DNA of 64,000 nt, from positions 176,962,672-177,026,671 of the forward strand of contig NC_090322.1 of the NCBI RefSeq assembly GCF_040869045.1, written 5' to 3'. A program made the position numbers and the translations under genes. The notes beneath the pieces were generated by a model, which worked only from the letters and a program-made list of their open reading frames with translations, did not search any database and had not been told where the DNA came from. This stretch comes from Eurosta solidaginis (taxonomy: Eukaryota > Arthropoda > Insecta > Diptera > Tephritidae). Positions 1 through 9,967 of the stretch are shown piece after piece. Each line of letters begins with the position of its first letter. Positions within the stretch are counted from its first letter, which is position 1.

Positions 1-559
1 GGATGACTACGCCTGGGTTGTGAAATGCTAGGACGCAACTGCTGTTGTGGCCCTGGGACTGGACGTCCTTGGGTAAGCATTGGGGTACCCGGTGTATTTG
101 GGTCTGCGGCCTAGCAACATGGCGCTATGAAACCCGTCGGGGGGTTGCCGTCGCGGAGACCACAACATCTAGGAAAGTGGCACCGTCCAAGGCAGGCATT
201 GGGGTACCCGGTGTATTTGGGTCTGCGGCCTGGCAACATGGCGCTATGAAACCAGTCGGGGGGTTGCCGTCGCGGAGACCAGAACATCTAGGAAATTGGT
301 ACCGTCCAAGGCAGGAGATGCAAACATATATATTCTGTGCTGGAAAACGGTGCAAAAGGAGGTAGGGACTAAGAGTCAGTTTTCCTGACCTACAATATTG
401 CTGCCGGAAAAAATGGGGGAAGAAGACGGGGGCAGGGGCTGATGCTCGGCATTGCTCCCGACTCTACGACGGAGGTTGTAGGTATGAGTTCGAGCGGCCT
501 TATGAGTTGGTGGTGCTGTGGGGCGTGAGCAGCAGCGGGTACTTGTTGTGGCTTGCGGA
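1..559. repeat. Direct duplication, copy 1 (763-bp offset)
   Basis: This block recurs at 764-1322 with no difference that I can see, and the match stops at 559/1322. It begins at the window edge, so copy 1 may extend further left. Read on the minus strand it carries a proline-rich linker and a second Cys-rich finger belonging to the ORF1 region of the neighbouring non-LTR retrotransposon. The 45-365 plus-strand reading frame is a shadow. The near identity suggests either a recent duplication or an assembly artefact. Confidence 0.85.
77..314. repeat. 119-bp tandem duplication of a finger-coding segment
   Basis: Two units, 77-195 and 196-314, differ by only a few substitutions. The same pair recurs at 840-1077 inside the larger duplication. 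On the minus strand each unit encodes a Cys-containing stretch (FPRC-x-GLRDG then FIAPCC) like the end of a PHD-type finger. Because 119 is not a multiple of three, the second unit falls out of frame, so the repeat damages the ORF. Confidence 0.8.
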
Positions 560-843
560 TCTTTTCTGTGGACATTATACCCAGAACAAGTCTGCAGAGC
601 AGATCTTGCTGTGAGTTTAGTCTCTTGAATTGCAGCAATGCGGATGTTGTGCCGCTTCATGAAATCGACTATCCCCGTGATCTTCTCAGTTAATTCATTA
701 CAGTTTAACTGAAGAATTCTGAAGTGCATATGGGGAGACGTTGTCACTCTGGGAGTAAGTGACGGATGACTACGCCTGGGTTGTGAAATGCTAGGACGCA
801 ACTGCTGTTGTGGCCCTGGGACTGGACGTCCTTGGGTAAGCAT
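376..843 (-). pseudogene. Non-LTR retrotransposon endonuclease N-terminus, truncated by the duplication
   Basis: A 155-codon minus-strand frame. Residues 39-96 (bases 729-556) match the start of an APE-type endonuclease of a non-LTR retrotransposon: the ILQLNCN strand with its metal-region Asn (residue 47), then IAAIQETKL with the catalytic-site Glu at residue 74, then GYNVHRKD. This enzyme nicks target DNA to prime reverse transcription. After residue 96 the frame runs into duplicated linker sequence (position 558 and below), so the endonuclease lacks its Asp/His catalytic half. The first 38 residues are proline-rich. ORF1 of the same element lies upstream on the minus strand. The clade (Jockey/CR1/L2-like) is uncertain. 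Confidence 0.75.
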
Positions 844-1322
844 TGGGGTACCCGGTGTATTTGGGTCTGCGGCCTAGCAACATGGCGCTATGAAACCCGT
901 CGGGGGGTTGCCGTCGCGGAGACCACAACATCTAGGAAAGTGGCACCGTCCAAGGCAGGCATTGGGGTACCCGGTGTATTTGGGTCTGCGGCCTGGCAAC
1001 ATGGCGCTATGAAACCAGTCGGGGGGTTGCCGTCGCGGAGACCAGAACATCTAGGAAATTGGTACCGTCCAAGGCAGGAGATGCAAACATATATATTCTG
1101 TGCTGGAAAACGGTGCAAAAGGAGGTAGGGACTAAGAGTCAGTTTTCCTGACCTACAATATTGCTGCCGGAAAAAATGGGGGAAGAAGACGGGGGCAGGG
1201 GCTGATGCTCGGCATTGCTCCCGACTCTACGACGGAGGTTGTAGGTATGAGTTCGAGCGGCCTTATGAGTTGGTGGTGCTGTGGGGCGTGAGCAGCAGCG
1301 GGTACTTGTTGTGGCTTGCGGA
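764..1322. repeat. Direct duplication, copy 2 (763-bp offset)
   Basis: Second copy of the 1-559 block. It lies between the first-finger part of ORF1 (1323-1826, minus) and the endonuclease segment (560-763, minus), which is its expected place in an intact element. Copy 1 is therefore the extra one. The duplication breaks the endonuclease after about 57 residues, at 558. Confidence 0.85.
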
Positions 1323-1826
1323 GCAGCGGGGCTGCTGGAAGGTAGTGGGGGCGCTAAGGCGTAGACTACGGGACGCACTTGGGCGTGAACAGCAAGGAGC
1401 CACAAAATATTTATAATAGTTACGTGGGCGTCGGGTTTTGGAATCTAGCCCAGAACAACCTGTCCGATGCAACCATCCCCCGCACGAGACACACTGACAA
1501 GAGTATGACCGTCCTAAAAAGATTCTTTTCCGGCAGACGCAGCAAAACCATTTCTCAGGACCGGGGTCAAGAGACGGACCCGGATTGGATTCGATACCTT
1601 CCCGGAGCAAGAGAATATGGAGCCGTCCCGCTGCAAGGAGCTGCTGGGAGGAGTACAATTTGTGGGAGGGACCCAACAAATTAAATGGGGTTACACTGAA
1701 ATGACAGTCCTTGGTCGGGAAAAATCCCGAGTCGCTCCGGTACATAGAACCGACTGCCTTGGGAAGCGTGCAAAACATGGTCGTACGAGTGAATGCCTGA
1801 TAATTGGAATCCGAGTGATTTTTCAC
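1263..1826 (-). pseudogene. Non-LTR retrotransposon ORF1 N-terminus with PHD-like finger
   Basis: A 187-codon minus-strand frame. Residues 69-84 form a leader ending in ESNPGP (see the 2A-like entry). Residues 95-124 form a PHD/RING-like Cys-His cluster: CxxC at 95-98, CxxC at 112-115, W118, H120, C124, followed about 20 residues later by the APCC pair. ORF1 proteins of CR1/L2/Jockey-type elements often carry such fingers for nucleic-acid or protein binding. The tail is basic and Pro/Ser-rich and enters the duplicated block in a shifted frame. The upstream boundary is unclear because an RTE fragment in the opposite orientation starts near 1788. Probably dead, since downstream the endonuclease is cut short. 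Confidence 0.6.
1575..1622 (-). other. 2A-like motif in ORF1 leader
   Basis: The minus strand encodes LHILLLREGIESNPGP. Canonical 2A ribosome-skipping peptides end in D(V/I)ExNPGP after a hydrophobic helix. This one keeps E-x-NPG-P and the Leu-rich run but has Gly in place of the Asp. 2A-like sequences have been described near the N-terminus of some APE-type non-LTR retrotransposons. Whether this variant skips is unknown. Confidence 0.5.
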
Positions 1827-2585
1827 AAGTAGGTGGATCCTGCAAACTGCGCCAACTATCGGGGAGTCAGCTTCGTAAATAAGATCCCGTCAAACATATT
1901 GTGCGAAAGATTCAAGCCGACAGTGAATCGTCCGATTGGAGCTTATTAGTGCTGTTTTAGACCGTGTAAATCTACCATCGATCAGAATTTCACTAGCCGC
2001 CAAATCTTAGAAAACACCTGCGAAAAAGAACTGACACACATCACCTCTTCGTCGATTTTAAAGGAGTCTTCGACAAAACGAAAAAAACTGCCTTTGTGTC
2101 GCTTTGTCACAATTAAGTTTTCTCGGAAAAACCATATGACCGTGCAAAATGACTTACTGCAAACTGAAAAGGAAGCCGAAAAAATGGGTTTGACGGTGAA
2201 TGACGACAAAGCAAACTACCTACTGCCATCAATCAAAGAGTCAACGTATTTGTATCTTAAAAACCACGTCACTCCTAGCATCCATTGTATCGAAAGAGTA
2301 AAACCAGCATAAACAACAGCGTCAAGCTAGAAATCCAGCAAAGTAGCACCATTTCCAACAGGTGCTGATTTGGACTAAGTAAGCAATTGAAAATTAAAAT
2401 CCTCTCTCGGCAAACGAAAATCTTGCTCTACAAGTCACTTATCGTACCCTTCCTGCTATATGGGGCAGAAGCATGGACCATGACAACAGCAGATGAAGCG
2501 GCTCTGGGAGTGTTCGAGAGAAAATTCTTCAAAAGATTTACGCACCTATATGCGTTGGACATAGATGATGTTAAAAGGAATTGAA
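1788..2585 (+). pseudogene. RTE-like reverse transcriptase fragment (copy 1)
   Basis: Decayed plus-strand RT. In changing frames I read CANYRGVSFVN and CERFKPTVNRPIGAY (finger/palm, 1840-1950), a degraded FRP-KSTIDQ block (1955-1990), ILENTCEKELTHIT (2005-2050), GLTVNDDKANYLLPS (2190-2235) and SRQTKILLYKSLIVPFLLYGAEAWTM (2405-2485, thumb). The order matches RTE-clade elements. The catalytic YADD region is missing between about 2090 and 2190, so there is an internal deletion, plus several stops and frameshifts. Other copies lie at 28.8-30.2, 32.7-33.7 and 47.2-49.1 kb. Confidence 0.75.
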
Positions 2586-2717
2586 TGGAACGATGTTCCT
2601 CATGGAGCTTGTTACCGGAACGTACCGGATCTGCATCCGGCAAAGATCCATCAACATAGATAACACTCCCCATGGCCTTCGGAGAGTGTCCTTATCGCTA
2701 CAACAATAACAAAATTA
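2586..2717 (+). repeat. CAA-tailed repeat fragment
   Basis: The end of an interspersed repeat: GTACCGGATCTGCATCCGG, then AACACTCCCCATGGCCTTCGG, ending in CGCTACAACAATAAC. The same order of motifs ends at 55935, and in inverse at 46853-47060. It looks like the 3' part of a SINE or of a non-LTR UTR with a (CAA)n tail. Confidence 0.55.
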
Positions 2718-4222
2718 ATTTTTTGACCCCTCTAACCTTTGTGTCGGTGAATTTTAGTCGACTCCTACGCCAGGCAGGTCTACCACGGGAATATGGGTAG
2801 CATCTTAACCCACTGGGGTAAAAATCGTTCCTAACGGGATTTGCTCTGATATTCAAATCTTCTCATCCGTCAGATTTTATGGTAAATTTTCGAGTGTTAT
2901 TCCTATCAGCCAACATCCCAACCCAAATCCAATTACTTGCCAGATTAAAATAGGCGAAATCGGACGATAAAAACATAAACTTACCTTATATAGAAAAGGT
3001 ATACATGCACCAAGGTGGGCATAATTACCTGTAGGAGAAGGGTACAGCATAAGAACATGTAGTAAACTTTTAACAGAAAGTTTCTGTTGAATACCCACAA
3101 ACCTGGGCATCTCAACATACATCTGCATGAAGAGCCCCCGCCTGCCAGGCAGAGAAGAGTCGAACAAAAGCAGCATAAAAAGGCCCCCAGAGACATACAT
3201 AAAGAGTCGCTAAATTACTACGGTAATAAATGCCCGATGAGCCCCGTTCTAAATGATAAAAACTGGAACTCGCAGTATTGGAAAGCAATTTCTTTCTCGG
3301 CACTTAAATAGGTTCAACTCGTACTTATCCACAACGAAACCCGATTTACCCAATGTATTTCCCACTTGCAACATTTCCCAACATGACACCAATCATTCAA
3401 TTGTAATATCTCTAACCCTGCTCAAACTGCAAGTTTCCTCGGGACTTCCGTTAGAGGATATTGATGACAATTTGTGAATAATAGCACCTAATGAATGGGG
3501 CGAGTCCCACATATAAGTAAGATGTGATTAGCGCACTTTTGCGTCTCAATGTCGACTAGAACTACTATCTAGCTATCTTCTGGCATCTAATACATGCACA
3601 AAATCCGTGCAGAGAGGAGCATAAGATCGCAGAAAAAGCTTGCCGTCGAGAAAGGGTTCACTCAACGGATATGTGATGGGTTCTCTGCTTGGCTCTCGCA
3701 CCTGCGCACTGGGAGCAAACTTTGATCCAACATTGTTACCGAGGAGTGGGAGCATATTTCGGATTAACAGCTTACCGCCGCTGCGGATATTATGAGGAAG
3801 ATTGCGCTGCTATAGAAAAGCCTGTATGGCTGCCAACAGGCGCCACATCGTTGTGCACGTGAGCGTTGTCACGACGCAAGGAAAGAAAACAGATTCCTAA
3901 GTGGAAGAAATAAAGATGAGACCAAACCAGGCGAGTGCGACAAATTTCCGGGGACGATGGAAGGTTTCTAGAATGATTATAACGATTAGGTAGGCGACGT
4001 TAAGAACATCGCCTAACTATGGAGAGGTGAGAATGGCAATATCGAAGCGTGGGAGCCGACGGACTTTTAGCCGAGTTGTTCACTCACAGAGGCGAAAAGT
4101 TGGTAAAGATTGAGATCAACTCTTTTTCAGTTAGAATGCCTGCTAATTCATATATATAAATTTGTAGTGTACATTGTGCAGTCCTATTAGACACGATCCC
4201 GCCAATCGAATCAGTTAATATC
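2718..4222. other. Unassigned 1.5 kb with repeat scraps
   Basis: No gene supported. At 2753-2822 a stretch (TTTTAGTCGACTCCTACG ... AACCCACTGGGG) matches a module also present at 52700-52767 and 30385-30440. At 3805-3850 a plus-strand frame reads KSLYGCQQAPH, which resembles the copia RT signature, but it is too short to call. The remainder has short frames without recognisable domains. Confidence 0.4.
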
Positions 4223-4226
4223 GTAT

Positions 4227-4768
4227 TGTTACGAATTTACTGCAAATCCTCTTATTTGCAACCTTCTGCTAAGTTCGAATAACTAAACTGTTGAATAAAT
4301 AACTTCACTCTTCAATAATGCAAAATGGCCTTCATTAAAGTGCTTCACAATAACACTTATTTTTACTTCGCAACTGATAGATTATACTTGCTTAATAACC
4401 AAACTGATTGATAGCTCAAATGAAACTGATTTCTCGCCTCTACTGTCGCGCCTTTTATACTTTTTAATTTCTCGTTGCATACTTCTAGGCTTTTCCATTC
4501 CAGAACTTACTAGTTAGTTATCAGCTACAAAATCACCAGCCACAACTACGTTTATAATTTCTCATGTGAGTAATACTTGCACAAATTATAGCCCTCTCTT
4601 GTGAGCACCTTAGATAAGATATATGCATGTGTTTGTGCGTTGCTTCTCCGCTGCTCGTATGGACATGTGTGTAGACATAATGATTGAATTATTGATGTGC
4701 ATACAAATCACTGTTTAGCATGGGCTTAGAGATGGCAATACCCCTTAGTGTTGCTAATATTCGTAACA
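4227..4768 (-). mobile_element. Solo LTR of the window's gypsy family
   Basis: A 542-bp sequence bounded by the inverted ends TGTTACGAAT ... ATTCGTAACA and flanked on both sides by GTAT (4223-4226 and 4769-4772), a 4-bp target duplication as expected for Ty3/gypsy integration. It is the reverse complement of the LTR type at 62018-62638; shared stretches include the AATAAAG...GTGAAGTACTTTAATAAAGGCC region near the R/U5 side. A solo LTR arises by recombination between the two LTRs of a full element. Confidence 0.85.
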
Positions 4769-4914
4769 GTATGTAAGATTTTATAACAGGTATTCTGCAA
4801 AAGACTGGGGCCTGCTGATAATAAGGTTAACGAGTTAAAATGAAAGAAAACTTTCCCTTCATAATTACTATGTAACGGCTAAAACCGCCCCATTTTTTCG
4901 AATAAAGCTTCCTC

Positions 4915-5790
4915 TTAGCATTAACAACTACAACAAGGCTTAAAGCCTCGAGGCAGCTTGTGGGAAGAACGTACGGCCATAGCAGTATAGCGCCATCTGA
5001 TAAAGTGGGTGCAGTCTATATAGTATCGTACCTGAACTTCGAAAGAGAGTCGGAAGGTTGCGAAAAAGTGTGTCAAGCAAGCAGTCGAAATTCTAAAGAA
5101 AGTGTGCTTAAGCTGCGGTGACATCAATAAACATGTTGATAGACAGGCGGCGATTAAGGCAATACTCTCAAACAGTACTCCATCAAGAAGTGTCCTGCAA
5201 TGCAAGCAAGCATTGGAGAGATTTTACTCAGTCCGGATCTGAGTTCCCGGTCATAAAGGGATTGAAGGTATGGAATACGCCGATGAGTTGGCGAATGAGA
5301 GTGCACCTTTCGATTAATTCACGGTAGACAACCTAATTTGTTTGGGAAGAATCAAAAGGAGACAGGAGTTGCATATGATCCATCAAGCAGGAAAGGCGAA
5401 GACAGAAGCCCGGGGCTGCAAAATTTCTAAGATAGTGTGCAAATTCTACGATATTAGACTCACAAAGGTCATATCCCTAAAGAGAGAAGAAATAAGCCTC
5501 ATGATTGCTTTTAATGAATTCTAAAGTTTGGCTCAAATGCTAAAGTGGTCTTATAGTGGGAAGTGAAACTAATCGAACACTACATTCTGCTCATATATAA
5601 CTAAGAAATTAGGCCTCGTTAATAACAGCAGTTACAGGAAGTTCGAGCTGCAGGAGAAACGGTGGAGCACATTTTGTGTTCCTATCCAGTGTTCGCGGAG
5701 TCAAGGCTATGCTACTAGGAGCGACAGAGTTGCGAGATCTCGAAACAGCATATAATTGCCGTTTAATAACATATGTAATGGTACTCAATT
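4915..5790 (+). pseudogene. I/R1/LOA-type RNase H and C-terminal domain, decayed (copy 1)
   Basis: Plus-strand remnant of the 3' part of a non-LTR ORF2. Pieces in order: a linker (TTTRLKASRQL, 4930-4965), VDRQAAIKAILSNST (5140-5180), VPGHKGIEGMEYADELANESA (5245-5310, the last RNase H Asp region), LGRIKRRQELHMIHQAGKAKTEARGCKISKIVC (5340-5440) and a C-terminal stretch like KCELQEETVEHILCSCP (5640-5700). The first catalytic block (YTDG/FQAE) is deleted. Best read alongside the cleaner copy at 13.5-14.7 kb. Confidence 0.7.
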
Positions 5791-6162
5791 TGGGTTTTCG
5801 GTTTGATCGTCAAACCAATTCTGGTAACTGAAATGGAAGGTCCTTTTCACGTTATGTACACCCTGTACATTCGGCAACGCTATTCTGTGTCTGACTTTCT
5901 CCCACAACAACGCCCACGACTTTGTTCATGCTCATTGTTGCGTTATAGTAGGCAAAATTATTGTTATTGTTGTTGTAGTATGATATGCAGTCTCATATTT
6001 ATGTGTACATTATAAAACACAGTTATTATGATTTCATTTCATTTCATTTCATTTCATTTTTCTGCTGAAAACAAAGAACATTACACAACGGAAAATGAGG
6101 AGGAAATCATTTTTATTGTTGTGCGACGTCTTCAACGTGATTTTGAAATATCTGCTGGCGCT
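5791..6162. other. Unassigned spacer with (ATTTC)n
   Basis: No gene seen. A pure pentanucleotide run of six ATTTC-type units lies at about 6029-6058. Element A begins immediately after. Confidence 0.5.
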
Positions 6163-6308
6163 TTTTTATACTCAGTTGAGCAGAGCTCACAGAGTATATT
6201 AAGTTTGATTGGATAACGGTTGGTTGTACATATATAAAGGAATCGAGATAGATATAGACTTCCATATATCAAAATAATCAGGATCCAGAAAAAATTTGAT
6301 TGAGCCAT

Positions 6309-6350
6309 GTCCGTCCGTCCGTCCGTCCGTCCGTCCGTCCGTCCGTCCGT
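6309..6350 (+). repeat. (GTCC)n microsatellite in element A
   Basis: About 10.5 uninterrupted GTCC units. Orthologous runs in the other copies are about 9.5 (D), 8.5 (F), 4.5 (E) and an imperfect short run (B, G). Confidence 0.9.
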
Positions 6351-7529
6351 TAACACGATAACTTGAGTAAATTTTGAGGTATCTTGATGAAATTTGGTAT
6401 GTAGGTTCCTGAGCACTCATCTCAGATCGCTATTTAAAATGAACGATATCGGACTATAACCACGCCCACTTTTTCGATATCGAAAATTTCGAAAAATCGA
6501 AAAAATGCGATAATTCATTGCCAAAGGCGGTTAAAGCGATGAAACTTGGTAGATGGGTTGACGTTATGACGCAGAATAGAAAATTAGTAAGATTTTGGAC
6601 AATGGGCGTGGCACCGCCCACTTTTACAAGAAGGTAATTTAAAAGTTTTGCAAGCTGTAATTTGGCAGTCGTTGAAGATATCATGATGAAATTTGGCAGG
6701 AACGTTACTACTATTACTATATATGTGCTAAATAAAAATTAGCAAAATTGGATGAAGAACACGCCCACTTTTTAAAAAAAATTTTTTTTAAATTCAAATT
6801 TTAACAAAAAATTTAATATCTTTACTGTATATAAGTAAATTAAGTCAAAATTCAACTCCAGTAATGATATGATGCAACAAAATACAAAAATAAAAGAAAA
6901 TTTCAAAATGGGCGTGGCTCCGCCCATTTTCATTTAGTGTGTCTAGAATACTTTTAATGCCATAAGTCGAACAAAAATTTACCAATCCTTTTGAAATTTG
7001 GTAGGAGCATAGATTCTATGACGTTAACTGTTCTCTGTGAAAATGGGCGAAATCGGTGGAAGCCACGCCCAGTTTTTATACACAGTCCACCGTCTGTCCT
7101 TCCGCTCGGCCGTTAACACAATAACTTGAGCAAAAACCTATATATCTTTACTAAACTTAGCCCACGTACTTATCTGAACTCACTTTATCTTGGTATAAAA
7201 AATGGCCGAAATCCGACCATAACCACGCCCACTTTATCGATATCGAAAATTACGAAAAATTAAAAAAATGCCATAATTCTATACCAAATACGAAAAAAGG
7301 GATGAAACATGGTACCTGGATTGGTTTATTGACGCAAAATATAACTTTGGAAAAAACTTTGTAAAATGGGTGTGACACCTACCATATTAAGTAGAAGAAA
7401 ATGAAAAAGTTCTACAAGGCGAAATCAACAGCCCTTGGAATCTTGGCAGGAATACTGTTAGTGTTATTGAATATATAAATAAATTAGCAGTACCCGACAG
7501 ATGATTTTCTGGATCACCTGATCCACATT

Positions 7530-8770
7530 TGGTCGATATCGCGAGAACGCCTTCACATATACATCTAAGGGCCACTCGCTTTTAAAACCCTCATCAATAC
7601 CTTTAATTTGATATCCATATCGTACAAACACATTCTAGAGTCAACCCTGGTCCACCCTAATGGCGATATCTCGAAAAGGCGTGCACCTATAGACCTAATG
7701 CCCACTCCCTCTTAAAATGCTCAGTAACACCTTTCGTTTGATACCCATATCGTAAAAACATTCTAGAGTCACCCCTGGCCCACCCTAATGGCGATATCTC
7801 GAAAAGGCGTCCACCTATAGACCTAATGTCCACTCCCTCTTAAAATGCTCAGTAACACCTTTCCTTTGATACCCATATCGTACAAACATTCTAGAGTCAC
7901 CCCTGGCTCACCCTAATGGCGATATCTCGAAAAGGCGTCCACCTATAGACCTAATGCCCACTCCCTCTTAAAATGCTCAGTAACACCTTTCGTTTGATAC
8001 CCATATCGTACAAACATTCTAGAGTCACCCCTGGCCCACCCTAATGGCGATATCTCGAAAAGGCGTCCACCTATAGACCTAGTGCCCACTCCCTCTTAAA
8101 ATGCTCAGTAACACCTTTCGTTTGATACCCATATCGTAAAAACATTCTAGAGTCACCCTTGGTCCACTTTTATGGCGATATCTCGAAAAGGCGTCCACCT
8201 ATAGAACTAAGGATTGCTCCCTTTTAAAATACTCATTACCACCTTTCATTTGATACCCATATCGTACAAACACATTCCAGAGTCACCCCTGGCCCACCCT
8301 AATGGCGACATTTCGAAAAGGCGTCCACCTATAGACCTAATGCCCACTCCCTCTTAAAACGCTCAGTAACACCTTTCATTTGATTCCCATATCGTACAAC
8401 TAGAGACACCCCTGGTCCACCTTTATGGCGATATCTCGAAACGGCGTCCACCTAGGGAACTAAGGATCACTCCTTTTCAAAATACTCATTAACAGCTTTC
8501 ATTTGATACCCATATCGTACAAACATATTCTAGAGTCACCCCTGGTCCACCTTTATGGGGATTTCTCGAAAAGGCGTTCACCTATAGAACTAAAGCCCAT
8601 TCCCTTTTAAAATACTCATTATCACCTTTCATTTGATACCCATATCGTACAAACACATTCTAGAGTCAGCCCTGGTCCACCTTTATGGCGATATCCCTAA
8701 ATGGCGTCCATCCATAGAACTATGGCCTACTCTCTCTTAAAATACTCTTTAATACCTTCCATTTGATACA
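7530..8770 (+). repeat. ~128-bp satellite array in element A
   Basis: About nine to ten units. Unit starts marked by ATGGCGATATCTCGAAAAGG fall at 7660, 7788, 7916 and 8044, a period of 128 bp; later units are 123-130 bp depending on a CACATTC/CATTC indel. Each holds CGTCCACCTATAGA, CATATCGTACAAACA and CTAGAGTCACCCCTGG. Any open frames here are translations of the satellite, not genes. Confidence 0.9.
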
Positions 8771-9039
8771 CATGTCATACAACCACATTCCAGGGTTACC
8801 CTAGGTTCATTTTCCTACATGGTGATTTTCCTTATTTTGTCTCCATAGCTCTCAACTGAGTATGTAATGTTCGGTTACACCCGAACTTAGCCTTCCTTAC
8901 TTGTTGTTGTATATTTTTGTACACAGAGCGGAAATAAATTTGCAACATTAACAAACACGAATGTGTAAGCGATGTAAATTTTTGTAAATATGCGAATTTT
9001 AATATCTCAGAAAAAGGTGAGACAGGGTGGCGTACAGGA

Positions 9040-9480
9040 GATGTTCGTTCTCCCCTGCTTCAGTAACTTAAGAGTAGGAGCTGCTAAAAGGTGTGTTATG
9101 ATGAAGACCTGTTAGGGGAACAGTTTTGACTACACTGAGGGAATCATTCCAGGGGCACCTTGGTGTCGTCACCAGGTGGTATGGATCTTGCGGACTAACT
9201 GTCAACGATAGCAAAAGGGATCTACTTTTATGGGCGCTGAGGAACAAATGTAGACCACCCTCAATTGGAGAAGTGACCCTAGTGCCATCGGATACCTTGT
9301 TATTATTCTTGATAGCAAGTTGTCATGGAAGCTTAGTGTAAACATAGGACAGGGCTTATAAAGGCTTCGGTTGCCGTGTACCGCTTTTGAGGGGCAGTTG
9401 GCAAGCCCCTCCCCTTCGTGACATATTGAACAGCCAAATTGTTTACACAATTGAGCACCAATTAGGTAAGTAACATCTTA
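9040..9480 (+). pseudogene. Non-LTR reverse transcriptase thumb remnant
   Basis: In broken plus-strand frames: VVTRWYGSCGLTVNDSKRDLLL (9160-9228) and, in another frame, GYLVIILDSKLSWKLSVNIGQ (9290-9350). These match the conserved stretch of I/R1/Jockey-type RTs downstream of the FADD motif, where GL-VNP-K is followed by YLG-ILD-L-W. The palm with the catalytic Asp pair would be upstream and is not recognisable. Probably continuous with the C-terminal scrap at 9700-9967. Confidence 0.65.
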
Positions 9481-9514
9481 CTCATACTATAAGATGCTTT
9501 AACTTACAAGGAAT

Positions 9515-9645
9515 TTAATACCATGCCTGTCGTAAGAAGCGATTGAAATCCCCAAATTCCAGGGTTCGAGGAGTGTACCGGATTCTTATCCACCATCAGC
9601 AATACGCACCACACCTTCGGGAAGTGTTTTTGCGACTACAACAAC
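9515..9645 (+). repeat. CAA-tailed repeat fragment
   Basis: Contains CCATGCCTGTCGTAAGAAGCG, GTGTACCGGATTC, ACCACACCTTCGGGAAGTG and ends CGACTACAACAACC, the same module order as at 2586-2717 and 30400-30645. Confidence 0.5.
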
Positions 9646-9699
9646 CATGAGGTCGACGTCTATCAGGGATTCCTTCAGCTTACTTGCGTTAGCATTGAC

Positions 9700-9967
9700 T
9701 ATTTTTTATAAACAAATTCTGAGCGGCAGAGCATTAGGACAACTAGAAACTTAACGTGGCAGCTAGTAGAGACTTCGAGATTCAAATCGCAAATTTCTCT
9801 CTGCTTCTGAACAGTGGCGCCACAAGTCAGCTTAGCAAGCAAACGGTTGGCGAAGCGAACTTTTCATGGTTATTGGAGTGCTAAGAGGGCACTGCTCAAT
9901 AGAAGTACATAAAAGGCGCATTGGATAGCCTCAGCCGTATTAGTCGTATGACGCAAGACGAGGTGAA
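9700..9967 (+). pseudogene. Non-LTR ORF2 C-terminal remnant
   Basis: Frame near 9870-9930 reads VIGVLRGHCSIEVHKRRIG, like the post-RNase H segment (GxLTGHC...H..R.G) of I/R1/LOA elements. The rest is too decayed. After the SINE at 9968-10333 a further scrap at 10365-10440 reads DSWEEISKIDVC, and the 3' end motif TTAACCTAACTTAACTTA occurs at 10547-10564. One older element appears to have been split by the SINE. Confidence 0.45.

Larger units (their letters stand above)
6163..8905 (+). mobile_element. DINE-1/mini-me-like (Helentron-type) element, copy A
   Basis: A non-coding 2.7-kb element. The 5' end is TTTTTATACTCAGTTGAG, whose TACTCAGTTGAG is the reverse complement of CTCAACTGAGTA near the 3' end (8854-8865). 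The 3' end has the hairpin GTTCGG-TTACAC-CCGAAC followed by CTTAGCCTTCCTTACTTGTT. Inside are a GTCC microsatellite (6309-6350), palindromic GGGCGTGGCNCCGCCC blocks (near 6603 and 6910) and a satellite array (7530-8770). Subterminal inverted repeats, an internal GTCY microsatellite and a 3' stem-loop are the architecture known for DINE-1/mini-me Helentron derivatives. It has no transposase; mobilisation would need a Rep-helicase in trans. Confidence 0.75.

Noticed and set aside
45..365. 106-codon plus-strand frame repeated at 808-1128
   Set aside because: It is antisense to a Cys-rich ORF1 segment of a non-LTR element and is repeated only because of the duplication.
3805..3850. KSLYGCQQAPH, reminiscent of copia RT
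   Set aside because: Only about ten residues with an adjacent stop and no other copia motif nearby.
6290..6355. CRISPR-like short repeats
   Set aside because: It is a pure GTCC microsatellite without spacers; the organism is clearly eukaryotic.
7530..8770. Possible tandem gene or ncRNA array
   Set aside because: Units lack promoter boxes or conserved structure; variation spreads evenly as in a satellite.
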